Of a DNA stretch of 48,765 nucleotides, positions 16,898 through 25,138 are shown in pieces (within the stretch, counting starts at the first letter, position 1; every line of letters starts with the position of its first letter). The stretch is from an uncultured Mycobacterium sp. (GTDB lineage: Bacteria > Actinomycetota > Actinomycetes > Mycobacteriales > Mycobacteriaceae): NCBI GenBank assembly GCA_900078375.1, contig FLQS01000056.1, forward strand, positions 1 to 48,765, in the 5' to 3' direction. The position numbers and the translations under genes were made by a program. The notes below the pieces were generated by a model that was given only the letters and a program-made list of their open reading frames with translations, was not told the origin of the DNA and ran no database searches.

Positions 16898-17971
16898 ATG
16901 CTCGCCGCCATGGGTGATGCCACGCTGACAACTGACCTCGGCCGCGTCCTGGTGACCGGGGGCGCCGGGTTCGTCGGCGCCAACCTGGTGACCGAGCTGC
17001 TCGAGCGCGGACACTTCGTCCGGGCCTTCGACCGGGCGGCGTCGGCACTGCCGCCGCACGAGCGGCTCGAGGTGCTCCAGGGCGACATCTGCGACACCGC
17101 CACCGTCGCCGCGGCGGTCGACGGGATCGACACGATCTTCCATACCGCCGCGATCATCGACCTGATGGGCGGGGCGTCGGTCACCGACGCGTACCGCAAG
17201 CGCAGCTTCGACGTCAACGTCGGCGGCACCAAGAACCTGATCCACGCGGGACAGGCCGCCGGCGTCAAACGCTTCGTCTACACCGCATCCAACAGCGTGG
17301 TCATGGGTGGCCAGCGCATCGTCGACGGCGACGAAACCCTGCCCTACACGGCACGATTCAACGACCTCTACACCGAGACCAAGGTGGTCGCCGAGAAGTT
17401 CGCGCTCAGCCAGAACGGTGTCGACGGGCTGCTGACCTGCTCGATCCGCCCCAGCGGCATCTGGGGCCGTGGCGATCAGACCATGTTCCGCAAGCTGTTC
17501 GAGCGCGTGATCGCCGGGCACGTCAAGGTTCTGGTCGGCAACAAGGACGCCAAGCTCGACAACTCCTACGTGCACAACCTCGTGCACGGATTCATCCTCG
17601 CCGCAGAGCATTTGGTGCCCGGCGGCACCGCACCCGGTCAGGCCTACTTCATCAACGACGGCGAGCCGATCAACATGTTCGACTTCTCCCGGCCGGTAGT
17701 CGAGGCCTGCGGCGAGAAGTGGCCGACGTTCTGGATCCCCGGTGGAGTGGTTCACGCGGCACTGTCCGGCTGGCAATGGCTGCACTTCAAGTTCGGGCTG
17801 CCCCAGCCGCCGCTGGAACCGCTTGCCGTGGAACGGGTGTCCGTGGACAACTACTTCTCCATCGCCAAGGCCCGCCGCGACCTCGGCTATGTGCCGCAGT
17901 ACACGACCGACCAAGCGCTGCAGGAATGCCTGCCGTACTACACCGAGCTCTACGCGGAGATGAAGGGCTAG
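16898..17971 (+). CDS. hsd: 3beta-hydroxysteroid dehydrogenase/isomerase
   Basis: 357 aa. It catalyses NAD-dependent oxidation of the 3beta-OH of cholesterol and related sterols, the first ring step of sterol degradation. An N-terminal Rossmann motif VLVTGGAGFVGANL lies at about 17-30. The active-site Tyr158-xxx-Lys162 sits in DLYTETKVV, with the Ser-containing YTASNSVVMGG before it. IRPSGIWGRGDQTMF and LDNSYVHNLVHGF are typical of the family. It corresponds to Rv1106c. ATG 16898 is chosen because of the KstR box and likely leaderless transcript; ATG 16910 (MGDATL) is an alternative. It follows xseB by 52 bp but appears to have its own promoter. Confidence 0.93.
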   Translation: MLAAMGDATLTTDLGRVLVTGGAGFVGANLVTELLERGHFVRAFDRAASALPPHERLEVLQGDICDTATVAAAVDGIDTIFHTAAIIDLMGGASVTDAYRKRSFDVNVGGTKNLIHAGQAAGVKRFVYTASNSVVMGGQRIVDGDETLPYTARFNDLYTETKVVAEKFALSQNGVDGLLTCSIRPSGIWGRGDQTMFRKLFERVIAGHVKVLVGNKDAKLDNSYVHNLVHGFILAAEHLVPGGTAPGQAYFINDGEPINMFDFSRPVVEACGEKWPTFWIPGGVVHAALSGWQWLHFKFGLPQPPLEPLAVERVSVDNYFSIAKARRDLGYVPQYTTDQALQECLPYYTELYAEMKG

Positions 17972-18381
17972 CGCATCGCGTGCTGGATGACCTGACCGTA
18001 GGCAGCCCTCTGCTGGGTTGTCACCGTCGGGGTGAACACCACGACGATGTCCTCGACCTGAAGCATCTCGGGCACCGCGGCGGCATAGAGCTCCGCGCGG
18101 CCGGTGCTCGGGAATTTCAGGATCGACACTGCATCGGTGTCGATCGCCTGCACGCAGCCGGCCTCCGGACATCTCGATGCCGTCGAGTCGCGCGCATTGA
18201 GCACCGGAAGTTTGGCCTTCGTGATCGCGCCCAGCACGGCGGCGACGGACACGTCGTTGAGCATCACCGCGTCGTGCGGTGAACTCGGAGCTGGGCCGCC
18301 GGTACCGCGACCACCGCACCCCGCAAGAGCCGCGGTCAACATGAGGAACGCGACCGCGCAGCACCGTTTCGCAAGGCTCAC
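17968..18381 (-). CDS. Small lipoprotein with CP-x-AGC motif (paralogue of next gene)
   Basis: 137 aa. A lipoprotein signal peptide ends in ALAGC (Cys22) after the positive AKR and a hydrophobic core. The mature part holds a central CPEAGC motif flanked by VLNARDSTASR and VQAIDTDAVSILKFPS. It is clearly related to the neighbouring protein at 18378-18758 across about 95 residues. No known enzyme domain is recognised. The stop overlaps the hsd stop by 4 nt in convergent orientation, and the ATG overlaps the upstream paralogue's stop by 4 nt. Likely cell-surface; function unknown. Confidence 0.75.
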   Translation of the reverse strand: MSLAKRCCAVAFLMLTAALAGCGGRGTGGPAPSSPHDAVMLNDVSVAAVLGAITKAKLPVLNARDSTASRCPEAGCVQAIDTDAVSILKFPSTGRAELYAAAVPEMLQVEDIVVVFTPTVTTQQRAAYGQVIQHAMR

Positions 18382-18758
18382 GGCAGCAGCCGTGCGATCG
18401 CCGCGAGATAACCATCGCGCTGTGCGATGGTCAGCGGCGGCGCGAATTCAACGACGATATTGGCGAACTGCGGCAGCCGATGAGTCATCGCATACCACTT
18501 GGCTCGAGACACTGTCGCGAACGACTTGACGCGCATGGTGTCGGTGACAAGGGCCTGCTGACATCCGGCAACGGGACACTCCTGAGCGGTGGTGTCGACG
18601 GGGTTGGGCGCCGCGACGCCCTCGATCGCAAGCGCCGCCACCAAGCCCGCCGCAGTTAACGGTTCATGGCCGGTCGTCGCCTTCGCCGACGGCTGTTGCA
18701 GAGCGGTCAGTCCCACCGCCAGGACGGCCGCGATGAGCACTGGATATTTAGGCGGCAC
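18378..18758 (-). CDS. Small exported protein with CP-x-AGC motif
   Basis: About 126 aa from GTG 18758. The N-terminus PPKYPVLIAAVLAVGLTALQ is an uncleaved anchor or signal peptide without a lipobox Cys. The mature part contains CPVAGCQQALVTDTM and VKSFATVSRAKWYAM, aligning with the lipoprotein just downstream, including the spaced cysteine pair. The pair probably arose by tandem duplication, with one copy lipidated and one not. Longer open frame upstream to 19004 is not used, because the signal sequence begins at 18758. It is divergent from the lipoprotein at 18823. Confidence 0.65.
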   Translation of the reverse strand: MPPKYPVLIAAVLAVGLTALQQPSAKATTGHEPLTAAGLVAALAIEGVAAPNPVDTTAQECPVAGCQQALVTDTMRVKSFATVSRAKWYAMTHRLPQFANIVVEFAPPLTIAQRDGYLAAIARLLP

Positions 18759-18822
18759 ATTTCGAGAGTAGCCACCGCTCCGATCGTGCCGCCGCCGGCG
18801 CACGTCCGTAGACTCGTCTGCC

Positions 18823-19848
18823 GTGTGCCACCGCCGTATGACCGCAGCACTCGCAGCGTTGGCTGCACTTGCGGTGCTGTCGGGATGCTCAACCGACGTA
18901 CCGGATCGCACAGCCGAGGCGCGCGCGCTCGCCGGGCAGATACATGGACTGCCGGGCGTGGTCGCGGTCACGAGCGACACTGCGCACAGCCAAGCCCAGG
19001 GCATGGTCTACTTCCGCCTCTACGTCGATGTCTCCGACGGGATAACCGGCGACCAGGCCGCCGCCATCACTACCCGATATCTGCGCGATATCGGCAGCGG
19101 TAGGTACGCCGGGTACCGGGTCGAGCTGGACTTGCGACGAGGCTGGAATCTGTTCGCCCTCGACAGCGGCAGACTACCGATCGCCAACCGCGACGAGATC
19201 GTCGCGCAGGCGCGTGACTGGGTGGCGTTGCGCAGCGAATTCCCCAGCGCGACAGTGACAATGCGCGCCACTGTCGTTCACCCCGGGGGACAGCTGACTG
19301 CCCAGGAGGCGGGCCATTCCAATCTCGCGCGCCTCGAACTCGGCGATGCCGCCGACTACCTGACGGTCACTGCCGCCGCGCGCACCCTCGCCGAGCGGTT
19401 CCCGGGCTTGGCGATGCTCGACTGGACCCTCGACGCCGGCAAAGAGCATCCCGCCGAGATCGAGACCTCACGCCGATTCCCCACCGCGGCTGAGCTGGAG
19501 GTGTTCGACCGGCTCAACGTCGACCAAGCGATCCCCCACATCGACCGGCTGCGGATCAACGATCCGGTCACTCCGCCGGTGTGGTTCTCCGAGAAGACCA
19601 CCGATTCCCGCGACGTCGCCGCGGCGCTGCAGCTCGCGCGGGCACACCTGCCGATCGTCGCCACCCTGCCGGCCCCGGTCCTCTACAGCGCCAGCGACCA
19701 CCTATCCGGGCACATCGGCGGACGCGGATTCGCGCGCGGACCCGTGGCGATCACCGTGGGGGGCTGCACCAGACACGACCCGCTGGTGTATCTGCCGATT
19801 CCGCAGGAGCGGCAGCTGATTGCCAACTACGAGAACTGTTCGTCCTGA
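18823..19848 (+). CDS. Putative lipoprotein of unknown function
   Basis: 341 aa. The signal sequence is MCHRRMTAALAALAALAVLS, ending in LSGC with Cys22 as the lipidation site. The GTG start at 18823 is preferred over ATG 18838 because it supplies the basic residues of the n-region. The mature protein contains two similar segments: VVAVTSDTAHSQAQGMVYFRLYVDVSDGITGDQA, and a second region with NLFALDSGRL and VTMRATV that looks like a repeated alpha/beta unit. No domain is recognised with confidence. It ends 78 bp before the sulfatase gene on the same strand. Confidence 0.7.
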   Translation: MCHRRMTAALAALAALAVLSGCSTDVPDRTAEARALAGQIHGLPGVVAVTSDTAHSQAQGMVYFRLYVDVSDGITGDQAAAITTRYLRDIGSGRYAGYRVELDLRRGWNLFALDSGRLPIANRDEIVAQARDWVALRSEFPSATVTMRATVVHPGGQLTAQEAGHSNLARLELGDAADYLTVTAAARTLAERFPGLAMLDWTLDAGKEHPAEIETSRRFPTAAELEVFDRLNVDQAIPHIDRLRINDPVTPPVWFSEKTTDSRDVAAALQLARAHLPIVATLPAPVLYSASDHLSGHIGGRGFARGPVAITVGGCTRHDPLVYLPIPQERQLIANYENCSS

Positions 19849-19926
19849 GTAGCCCGGTTCGTGAATTGTTCGTGAGAAGGAACCTCTTCTCCGCCACGGC
19901 GCCGCCCATTGTCCTAACGTCGAAAT

Positions 19927-21468
19927 ATGCCTGACGGAAAGCCCAACATCCTGGTCATCTGGGGCGATGACATCGGCATCAGCAACCTGAGTTGCTACAG
20001 CGACGGCATGATGGGATATCGCACGCCCAACATCGACCGCATCGCCGCCGAGGGAATGCGCTTCACCGATTCCTACGGCGAGCAGAGTTGCACGGCCGGA
20101 CGGGCGGCGTTCATCAGTGGACAAAGCGTGTACCGCACCGGAATGAGCAAGGTCGGTATGCCCGGCGTCGATATCGGCTGGGCCGCCGAAGATCCCACCA
20201 TCGCCGAGTTGCTCAAACCGCTCGGATACGCCACCGGCCAGTTCGGCAAGAACCACTTCGGCGATCGGAACAAGTACCTGCCGACGGTGCACGGCTTCGA
20301 CGAGTTCTACGGCAACCTGTATCACCTCAATGCCGAGGAGGAACCCGAGCAGTTCGACTACCCGCACAAGGACCAGTTCCCGCGCCTGCACGAGATGGCG
20401 CTCCCCCGCGGCGTCCTCGATTGCAAGGCGCTCACCGAGGATTCCACCGAGCCGGACGATCCGAGATACGGGCCGGTCGGCAAGCAGACCATCGAGGACA
20501 CCGGGCCGCTGACCGCCAAGCGGATGGAAACGATCGACGACGATATCGCCGATCGCACCGTCGACTACATCAAGCGACAGCACGAAACGGGCACCCCGTT
20601 CTTCGTGTGGTGCAACTTCACCCACATGCACCTCTACACCCACCTCAAACCCGGCAGCAAGGGCCAAGCCGGGATGTGGCAGTCCGAGTACCACGACGCC
20701 ATGATCGACCACGATAAGAACGTGGGCACCGTGCTCGACGTGCTGGACGAGCTCGGCATCGCCGAGGACACGATCGTCATCTACTCGACCGACAACGGGC
20801 CGCACCGCAACAGTTGGCCCGATGCGGGAACCACCCCGTTCCGCAGCGAGAAGAACACCAACTGGGAAGGCGCCTACCGGGTGCCTGAGATGATCCGCTG
20901 GCCCGGAAAGATCAAGGCGGGCAGCGTTTCCAACGACATCATCCAGCATCACGACTGGCTGCCGACGCTGGTCGCCGCGGCCGGCGACCCCGATGTCGTC
21001 GAGAAGCTGAAGAAGGGCTACCAGATAGGCGACGTCGAGTACAAGGTGCACATCGACGGGTTCAACCTGTTGCCGTATCTGATGGGCGAAGTCGAGAACA
21101 GTCCCCGGCGCGGCTTTTTCTATTTCAACGATGACGCCCAGCTGGTGGCGATGCGCTTCGAGAACTGGAAGATCGTCTTCGCCGAGCAGCGCTGCCAGGG
21201 CACCCTGCGGACCTGGGCCGAGCCGTTCACGGAGTTGCGGGTGCCGAAGTTGTTCAACCTGCGCACCGACCCGTTCGAGTACGCCGACATCACGTCGAAC
21301 ACCTACTACGAATGGTTCCTGCGACGCGATTTCTTCGTCATCTACGCGACGGCGATGGCGTCGATGTTCTTGGACACCTTCAAGGAATTTCCGCCCCGAC
21401 ATGAACCGGCAAGCTTCTCCATCAACCAAATCGTGGAGAAGCTCGAAGCCTTTCTCGCGAGCGACTAG
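19927..21468 (+). CDS. Type I (formylglycine-dependent) sulfatase
   Basis: 513 aa of the alkaline-phosphatase-like superfamily. It is predicted to hydrolyse sulfate esters. The metal site begins with Asp14-Asp15 (IWGDDIG). The cysteine converted to formylglycine is Cys55 in SCTAGRAAF. That is a (C/S)-x-(P/A)-x-R motif with Ala in place of the common Pro. Later marks are FGKNHFGD, the second metal site STDNGPHRN, and NWEGAYRVPEMIRWPG. No signal peptide is seen, so it is probably cytosolic. A TAACGT hexamer (19915-19920) six bases before the ATG suggests a leaderless promoter. The stop TAG abuts the HAD gene's ATG, and an FGE-like maturase follows, forming a compact operon. The natural substrate is unknown. 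Confidence 0.9.
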   Translation: MPDGKPNILVIWGDDIGISNLSCYSDGMMGYRTPNIDRIAAEGMRFTDSYGEQSCTAGRAAFISGQSVYRTGMSKVGMPGVDIGWAAEDPTIAELLKPLGYATGQFGKNHFGDRNKYLPTVHGFDEFYGNLYHLNAEEEPEQFDYPHKDQFPRLHEMALPRGVLDCKALTEDSTEPDDPRYGPVGKQTIEDTGPLTAKRMETIDDDIADRTVDYIKRQHETGTPFFVWCNFTHMHLYTHLKPGSKGQAGMWQSEYHDAMIDHDKNVGTVLDVLDELGIAEDTIVIYSTDNGPHRNSWPDAGTTPFRSEKNTNWEGAYRVPEMIRWPGKIKAGSVSNDIIQHHDWLPTLVAAAGDPDVVEKLKKGYQIGDVEYKVHIDGFNLLPYLMGEVENSPRRGFFYFNDDAQLVAMRFENWKIVFAEQRCQGTLRTWAEPFTELRVPKLFNLRTDPFEYADITSNTYYEWFLRRDFFVIYATAMASMFLDTFKEFPPRHEPASFSINQIVEKLEAFLASD

Positions 21469-22365
21469 ATGCTGGACTCCTGGCACGACGGGCCCACGAA
21501 GTCGGCGCTCGTCGAATTCACCGAGCGCGCGGCCGCTGCTGTCGCGCCAGAAGAACGCATCGCCGTGTTCGACAACGACGGCACACTGTGGTGCGAGAAG
21601 CCGGCGTACATCCAGCTCGACTTCCTGGTGCGCCGGATCGCCGAGCAGGTGGCGGCCGAACCCGCGCTGGGCGCGAAGCAGCCCTATACCGCGGCGGCCG
21701 CCGGCGATCTGGCCTGGTTCGGCGACGCCGTCACCAAGCATTACAACGGTGACGACTCGGACCTGAAACTGCTTGTCGGCGGCGTTCTTTCGGCCAACGC
21801 CACGATCACCACCGACGAGCTCGCCGCGCGGGTCAGCGCGTTCTTCACCGACGCCAGGCATCCGAGCCTGGGCCGGGCGTACACCGCCTGCGGATATGTG
21901 CCAATGGTCGAATTATTGCGCTACCTCGAATCGTTCGGCTTCACCAGCTACATCGTCTCCGGCGGGGGCCGCGACTTCATGCGCCCGATCACGACGGCGA
22001 TGTACGGCATTCCGCCGGAGCGCGTGATCGGCAGTTCGGTCGGGCTGATCTTCCAGAACGGCGAACTGCTGACTACCGCACAACCGGAATTTCTCAACGA
22101 CGGCCCGATCAAGCCGGTCCGGATTTGGGGACGGGTGGGCCGGCGGCCGATCCTCGCGGTCGGAAACTCCAACGGTGACATCGAGATGCTGCAGTACACC
22201 GCGGCCGGGCCCGGCCCGTCGCTGGCGATGTTGGTTTGCCACGACGATGCCGACCGCGAATTCGCTTACACCGCAGGCGCAGAGAAGGCGCTGGATCACG
22301 CTGAGAAGTTCGGCTGGACGCAGGCCAGCATGCGCGACGACTGGCGAACTGTCTTCGGTGACTGA
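21469..22365 (+). CDS. HAD-superfamily phosphatase
   Basis: 298 aa. HAD motif I is VFDNDGT with the nucleophilic Asp, motif II is in YIVSGGGRDF, the basic residue comes from GPIKPVR, and motif III is AVGNSNGDIEM. The layout with a helical C1 cap resembles SerB-like phosphatases. The substrate is unknown, perhaps a small phosphate ester linked to the sulfatase pathway. The start codon follows the sulfatase stop directly with no gap, and the FGE gene's GTG overlaps its end by 8 nt, so the three are coupled. Confidence 0.88.
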   Translation: MLDSWHDGPTKSALVEFTERAAAAVAPEERIAVFDNDGTLWCEKPAYIQLDFLVRRIAEQVAAEPALGAKQPYTAAAAGDLAWFGDAVTKHYNGDDSDLKLLVGGVLSANATITTDELAARVSAFFTDARHPSLGRAYTACGYVPMVELLRYLESFGFTSYIVSGGGRDFMRPITTAMYGIPPERVIGSSVGLIFQNGELLTTAQPEFLNDGPIKPVRIWGRVGRRPILAVGNSNGDIEMLQYTAAGPGPSLAMLVCHDDADREFAYTAGAEKALDHAEKFGWTQASMRDDWRTVFGD

Positions 22366-23239
22366 CCCCGAGCTGGTCCGGATCCCCGGGCAGACCGCCG
22401 TGCTGGGATCCGACCGGCACTATCCCGAGGAAGCCCCGGCCCGGTCGGTCACCGTCGACGGCTTCTCGATTCAATCCCGTCCGGTCACCAACGCCGACTT
22501 CACCGAATTCGTATCGGCCACCGGCTACCTCACCGTCGCCGAGCGACCCCTGAATCCTGATGACTATCCCGGTGCACCCGCCGCCAACCTGCAGCCGGGC
22601 TCGATGGTGTTCCGCCGCACCGGCGGGCCCGTCGACCTGCGCCACCTCAGCCAGTGGTGGATCTGGACTCCCGGCGCCTCGTGGCGGCATCCGCTGGGCT
22701 CGAACTCGTCGATCGCCAAGCGCGCCGCGCATCCCGTCGTCCACGTCGCTTACGAGGACGCCGAGGCGTACGCGGCCTGGGCGGGGCTGGCCCTACCGAC
22801 CGAGGCCGAGTGGGAGACCGCGGCGCGCGGCGGGCTGGACCAGACCGACTACACGTGGGGCGCGCAAGCCGAAGGTCCCGGCCAGCGATTGGCGAACTAC
22901 TGGCATGGCGAGTTCCCGTGGCGCCCCGAGCCCGGCTACGGACGCACCACCGAGGCAGGCAGCTTCCCACCCAACGGCTACGGACTGTTCGACATGGCCG
23001 GCAACGTGTGGGAGTGGACGTGCGACTGGTACACCGACACCCGCGAGGGTGACCCCTGCTGCGAAGCAGGCAGTTACGACCCGGCGCAACCGCAGTTCAA
23101 CGTCCCGCGCAAGGTCATCAAGGGCGGATCGTTCCTGTGCGCGGACAGCTACTGCATGCGGTATCGCCCCGCCGCCCGCCGGCCACAGATGATCGACACC
23201 GGCATGAGCCACATCGGCTTCCGCTGCGTGAAGCGATAG
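22358..23239 (+). CDS. Formylglycine-generating enzyme family protein (sulfatase maturase)
   Basis: 293 aa from GTG 22358. It has the FGE/SUMF1 fold: an N-terminal LVRIPGQTAVLGSDRHYPEE, central HPVVHVAYEDAEAYAAW, LPTEAEWETAARGG, and GLFDMAGNVWEWTCDWY. The copper-binding cysteine pair is intact as C261 and C266 in GGSFLCADSYCMRY, followed by RPAARRPQMIDTGMSHIGFR. FGE oxidises the sulfatase motif cysteine to formylglycine using oxygen. The obvious substrate is the sulfatase two genes upstream. The 8-nt overlap with the HAD gene supports co-expression. It ends before a 57-bp gap. Confidence 0.9.
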   Translation: MTDPELVRIPGQTAVLGSDRHYPEEAPARSVTVDGFSIQSRPVTNADFTEFVSATGYLTVAERPLNPDDYPGAPAANLQPGSMVFRRTGGPVDLRHLSQWWIWTPGASWRHPLGSNSSIAKRAAHPVVHVAYEDAEAYAAWAGLALPTEAEWETAARGGLDQTDYTWGAQAEGPGQRLANYWHGEFPWRPEPGYGRTTEAGSFPPNGYGLFDMAGNVWEWTCDWYTDTREGDPCCEAGSYDPAQPQFNVPRKVIKGGSFLCADSYCMRYRPAARRPQMIDTGMSHIGFRCVKR

Positions 23240-23264
23240 AACCGGTACCCCGCCCGTGCTTCAC

Positions 23265-23278
23265 TAGGACGCGTTCTA
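23265..23278 (+). promoter_or_regulatory. Near-palindrome resembling a KstR operator
   Basis: TAGGACGCGTTCTA lies 18 bases before the ATG at 23297. It matches TnnAACnnGTTnnA at all but one fixed position (GAC for AAC) and is a palindrome with one mismatched pair. It could bind KstR or another TetR-type repressor and control the epimerase-SDR-transporter operon. Confidence 0.5.
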
Positions 23279-23296
23279 ACCGCAGAAGGGAGCTCG

Positions 23297-24364
23297 ATGT
23301 CCGACGCTGTGCTGGTAACCGGCGCATTCGGGTTGGTGGGAAGTGCCACGGTCAAGCAGTTGGCGGCCGCTGGCCGTCACGTGGTGGCCACCGACCTCGA
23401 CACCCCGGCGACCCAGAAGGCCGCCGCTGAGCTGCCCGCCGGTGTGAATGTGCGCTGGGCTGATCTCACCGACCCGGCCGCGGTCGAGACACTGCTGGCC
23501 GAGGTCTCCCCCGCCGCCGTGATCCACCTGGCCGCGGTGATCCCGCCGCTGTGTTACGCCAAGCCTGCGCTGGCCTACAAGGTCAACGTCGGTGCGACCG
23601 CGAACCTGGTGAAAGCCGCTGAGGCCCAAGCCAAACCGCCGCGGCTGGTGCAGGCGTCGAGCATCGCCGTGTATGGACCGCGCAACCCCTACCGGATCAC
23701 CGATGTGCTCACCGCGCAGACGCCGGTGAATCCGTACGACAACTACGGCAAGCACAAGGTCGAGGCCGAGGCGATCGTGCGGGCCTCACACCTGGACTGG
23801 GTGATCCTGCGGCTCGGCGGGGTTCTCACCACCGAGCCCAACCTGGGCATGGATCCCAACCTGATCTTCTTCGAGGGCGTGCTGCCCACCGACGGCCGGC
23901 TGCAGACCGTCGACGTCCGCGACGTGGCGTTCGCGTTCGCCGCGGCCACCACGGCCGATGCGCTGGGCCAGACACTGCTGATCGGCGGGGACGACAGCCA
24001 CCGGCTGCGGCAGGGCGACATCGGGCAGTCCACCTCCGCGGCGATGGGCTTGGTCGGCGCGCTGCCGCCGGGACGCAAGGGCGACCCGAACGACGACGAC
24101 GGCTGGTTCGCCACCGACTGGATGGACTCGGCGACCGCCCAGCAGCTGCTCAAGCACCAGCACTACTCGTGGCCGGACATGTTGACCGAGACCGCGAACA
24201 AGGTCGGCTGGAAGCGGTATCTGTTCCGGGTGATCGCGCCAGTGGCTCGGGAGTACCTCAAGCGGCAGTCGCCGTACTACGGCAAGCCCGCCGGGTACGG
24301 CAACCCATGGGAAGCAGTGCGGAACAAGTGGGGCGCTCCGGAGAACGACGGGAAGGTGTCATGA
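23297..24364 (+). CDS. NAD-dependent epimerase/dehydratase (extended SDR)
   Basis: 355 aa. The N-terminal Rossmann motif is VLVTGAFGLVGSA, followed by VIHLAAVIPP, SSIAVYGPRNPY and the active-site pair in YDNYGKHKVEAE (YxxxK). It resembles the extended short-chain dehydrogenases that include sterol dehydrogenases and sugar epimerases. The C-terminal ~90 residues (KRYLFRVIAPVAREYLKRQS and on) are longer than in sugar epimerases. AAGGGAG seven bases upstream supports ATG 23297. Its stop overlaps the SDR start as ATGA. The near-KstR palindrome upstream hints at a sterol or terpenoid substrate, which is inference. Confidence 0.85.
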   Translation: MSDAVLVTGAFGLVGSATVKQLAAAGRHVVATDLDTPATQKAAAELPAGVNVRWADLTDPAAVETLLAEVSPAAVIHLAAVIPPLCYAKPALAYKVNVGATANLVKAAEAQAKPPRLVQASSIAVYGPRNPYRITDVLTAQTPVNPYDNYGKHKVEAEAIVRASHLDWVILRLGGVLTTEPNLGMDPNLIFFEGVLPTDGRLQTVDVRDVAFAFAAATTADALGQTLLIGGDDSHRLRQGDIGQSTSAAMGLVGALPPGRKGDPNDDDGWFATDWMDSATAQQLLKHQHYSWPDMLTETANKVGWKRYLFRVIAPVAREYLKRQSPYYGKPAGYGNPWEAVRNKWGAPENDGKVS

Positions 24365-25134
24365 CCGAACGGGTGGCGGTGATCATCGGGGGTGCCTCCG
24401 GGATCGGCTGGGCGACCGCGCAGACGCTGGCGGCGCAGGGGGCGCGGGTGACGATCGCCGACCGCAACACCGAGCTGGCGCAGGAACGGGCCGCGACGCT
24501 GGGTGCACCGCACGTCTGGGCGGCGGTGGAGGTCACCGACGAAGCCTCGGTGGCAACACTTTTCGACGATGTGGTGGCTCGCGAGGGCGGGCTACACATG
24601 GTGGTGAACTGTGCCGGGTTCAGCGGGTTCGGGGTCATCACCGAACTGGACGCCGAGCAGTTCCGCTCGGTGGTCGACGTATGCCTCACCGGTGCGTTCC
24701 TGGTGATCAAGCACGCCGGGCGTCATCTGGGCGAGGGCGGCACCCTGGTGTCACTGACGTCGCTGAACGCTCGCCAGCCGGCGATCGGGATGAGCGCCTA
24801 CTGTTCGGCCAAGGCCGGGCTGTCGATGCTGACGCAGGTGGCTGCGCTGGAGTTGGGCCCGCGCGGCATCCGGGTCAACGCCGTCGCACCCGGCTTCGTC
24901 CACACCCCGCTGACCGAGGGCGCGGCCGTGATCCCCGGTGTGGTCGACGAATACGTCGAGAACACCGCGCTGGGCCGGGCGGGAACTCCGCAGGACATCG
25001 CCGACGCGGTGGCCTTCCTGTGTTCGCCGCAATCGTCGTGGCTCACCGGGGAGATACTCGACCTCAACGGCGGCGCACACCTGAAGCGCTACCCCAACAT
25101 TGCGGAGCACCTGACCCGGCTGATGAATCAGTAG
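24361..25134 (+). CDS. Classical short-chain dehydrogenase/reductase
   Basis: 257 aa. The cofactor motif is IGGASGIGWA, with DRN after the second strand favouring NAD. NCAGFSGFG is the NAG motif, and the catalytic residues are the Ser of SLTSLNARQ, Tyr of YCSAKAGL and the following Lys. VNAVAPGFVHTPL and SSWLTGEILDLNGG are typical ends. The substrate is not readable. It is coupled to the epimerase gene by a 4-nt overlap and to the AI-2E-type transporter by a 4-nt gap. Longer open frame upstream to 24169 is not used. Confidence 0.9.
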   Translation: MTERVAVIIGGASGIGWATAQTLAAQGARVTIADRNTELAQERAATLGAPHVWAAVEVTDEASVATLFDDVVAREGGLHMVVNCAGFSGFGVITELDAEQFRSVVDVCLTGAFLVIKHAGRHLGEGGTLVSLTSLNARQPAIGMSAYCSAKAGLSMLTQVAALELGPRGIRVNAVAPGFVHTPLTEGAAVIPGVVDEYVENTALGRAGTPQDIADAVAFLCSPQSSWLTGEILDLNGGAHLKRYPNIAEHLTRLMNQ

Positions 25135-25138
25135 TTCG

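Noticed and set aside
16892..18415. 507-codon minus-strand open frame across hsd
   Set aside because: Antisense to 3beta-HSD, which has Rossmann and YxxxK motifs and a KstR box.
19874..19891. GAGAAG/CTTCTC inverted repeat before the sulfatase gene as a terminator
   Set aside because: Six-bp stem, no T-run; too weak to call.
19702..21861. 719-codon minus-strand open frame across the sulfatase and HAD genes
   Set aside because: Antisense frame kept open by high GC third positions; the plus-strand proteins carry full catalytic motifs.
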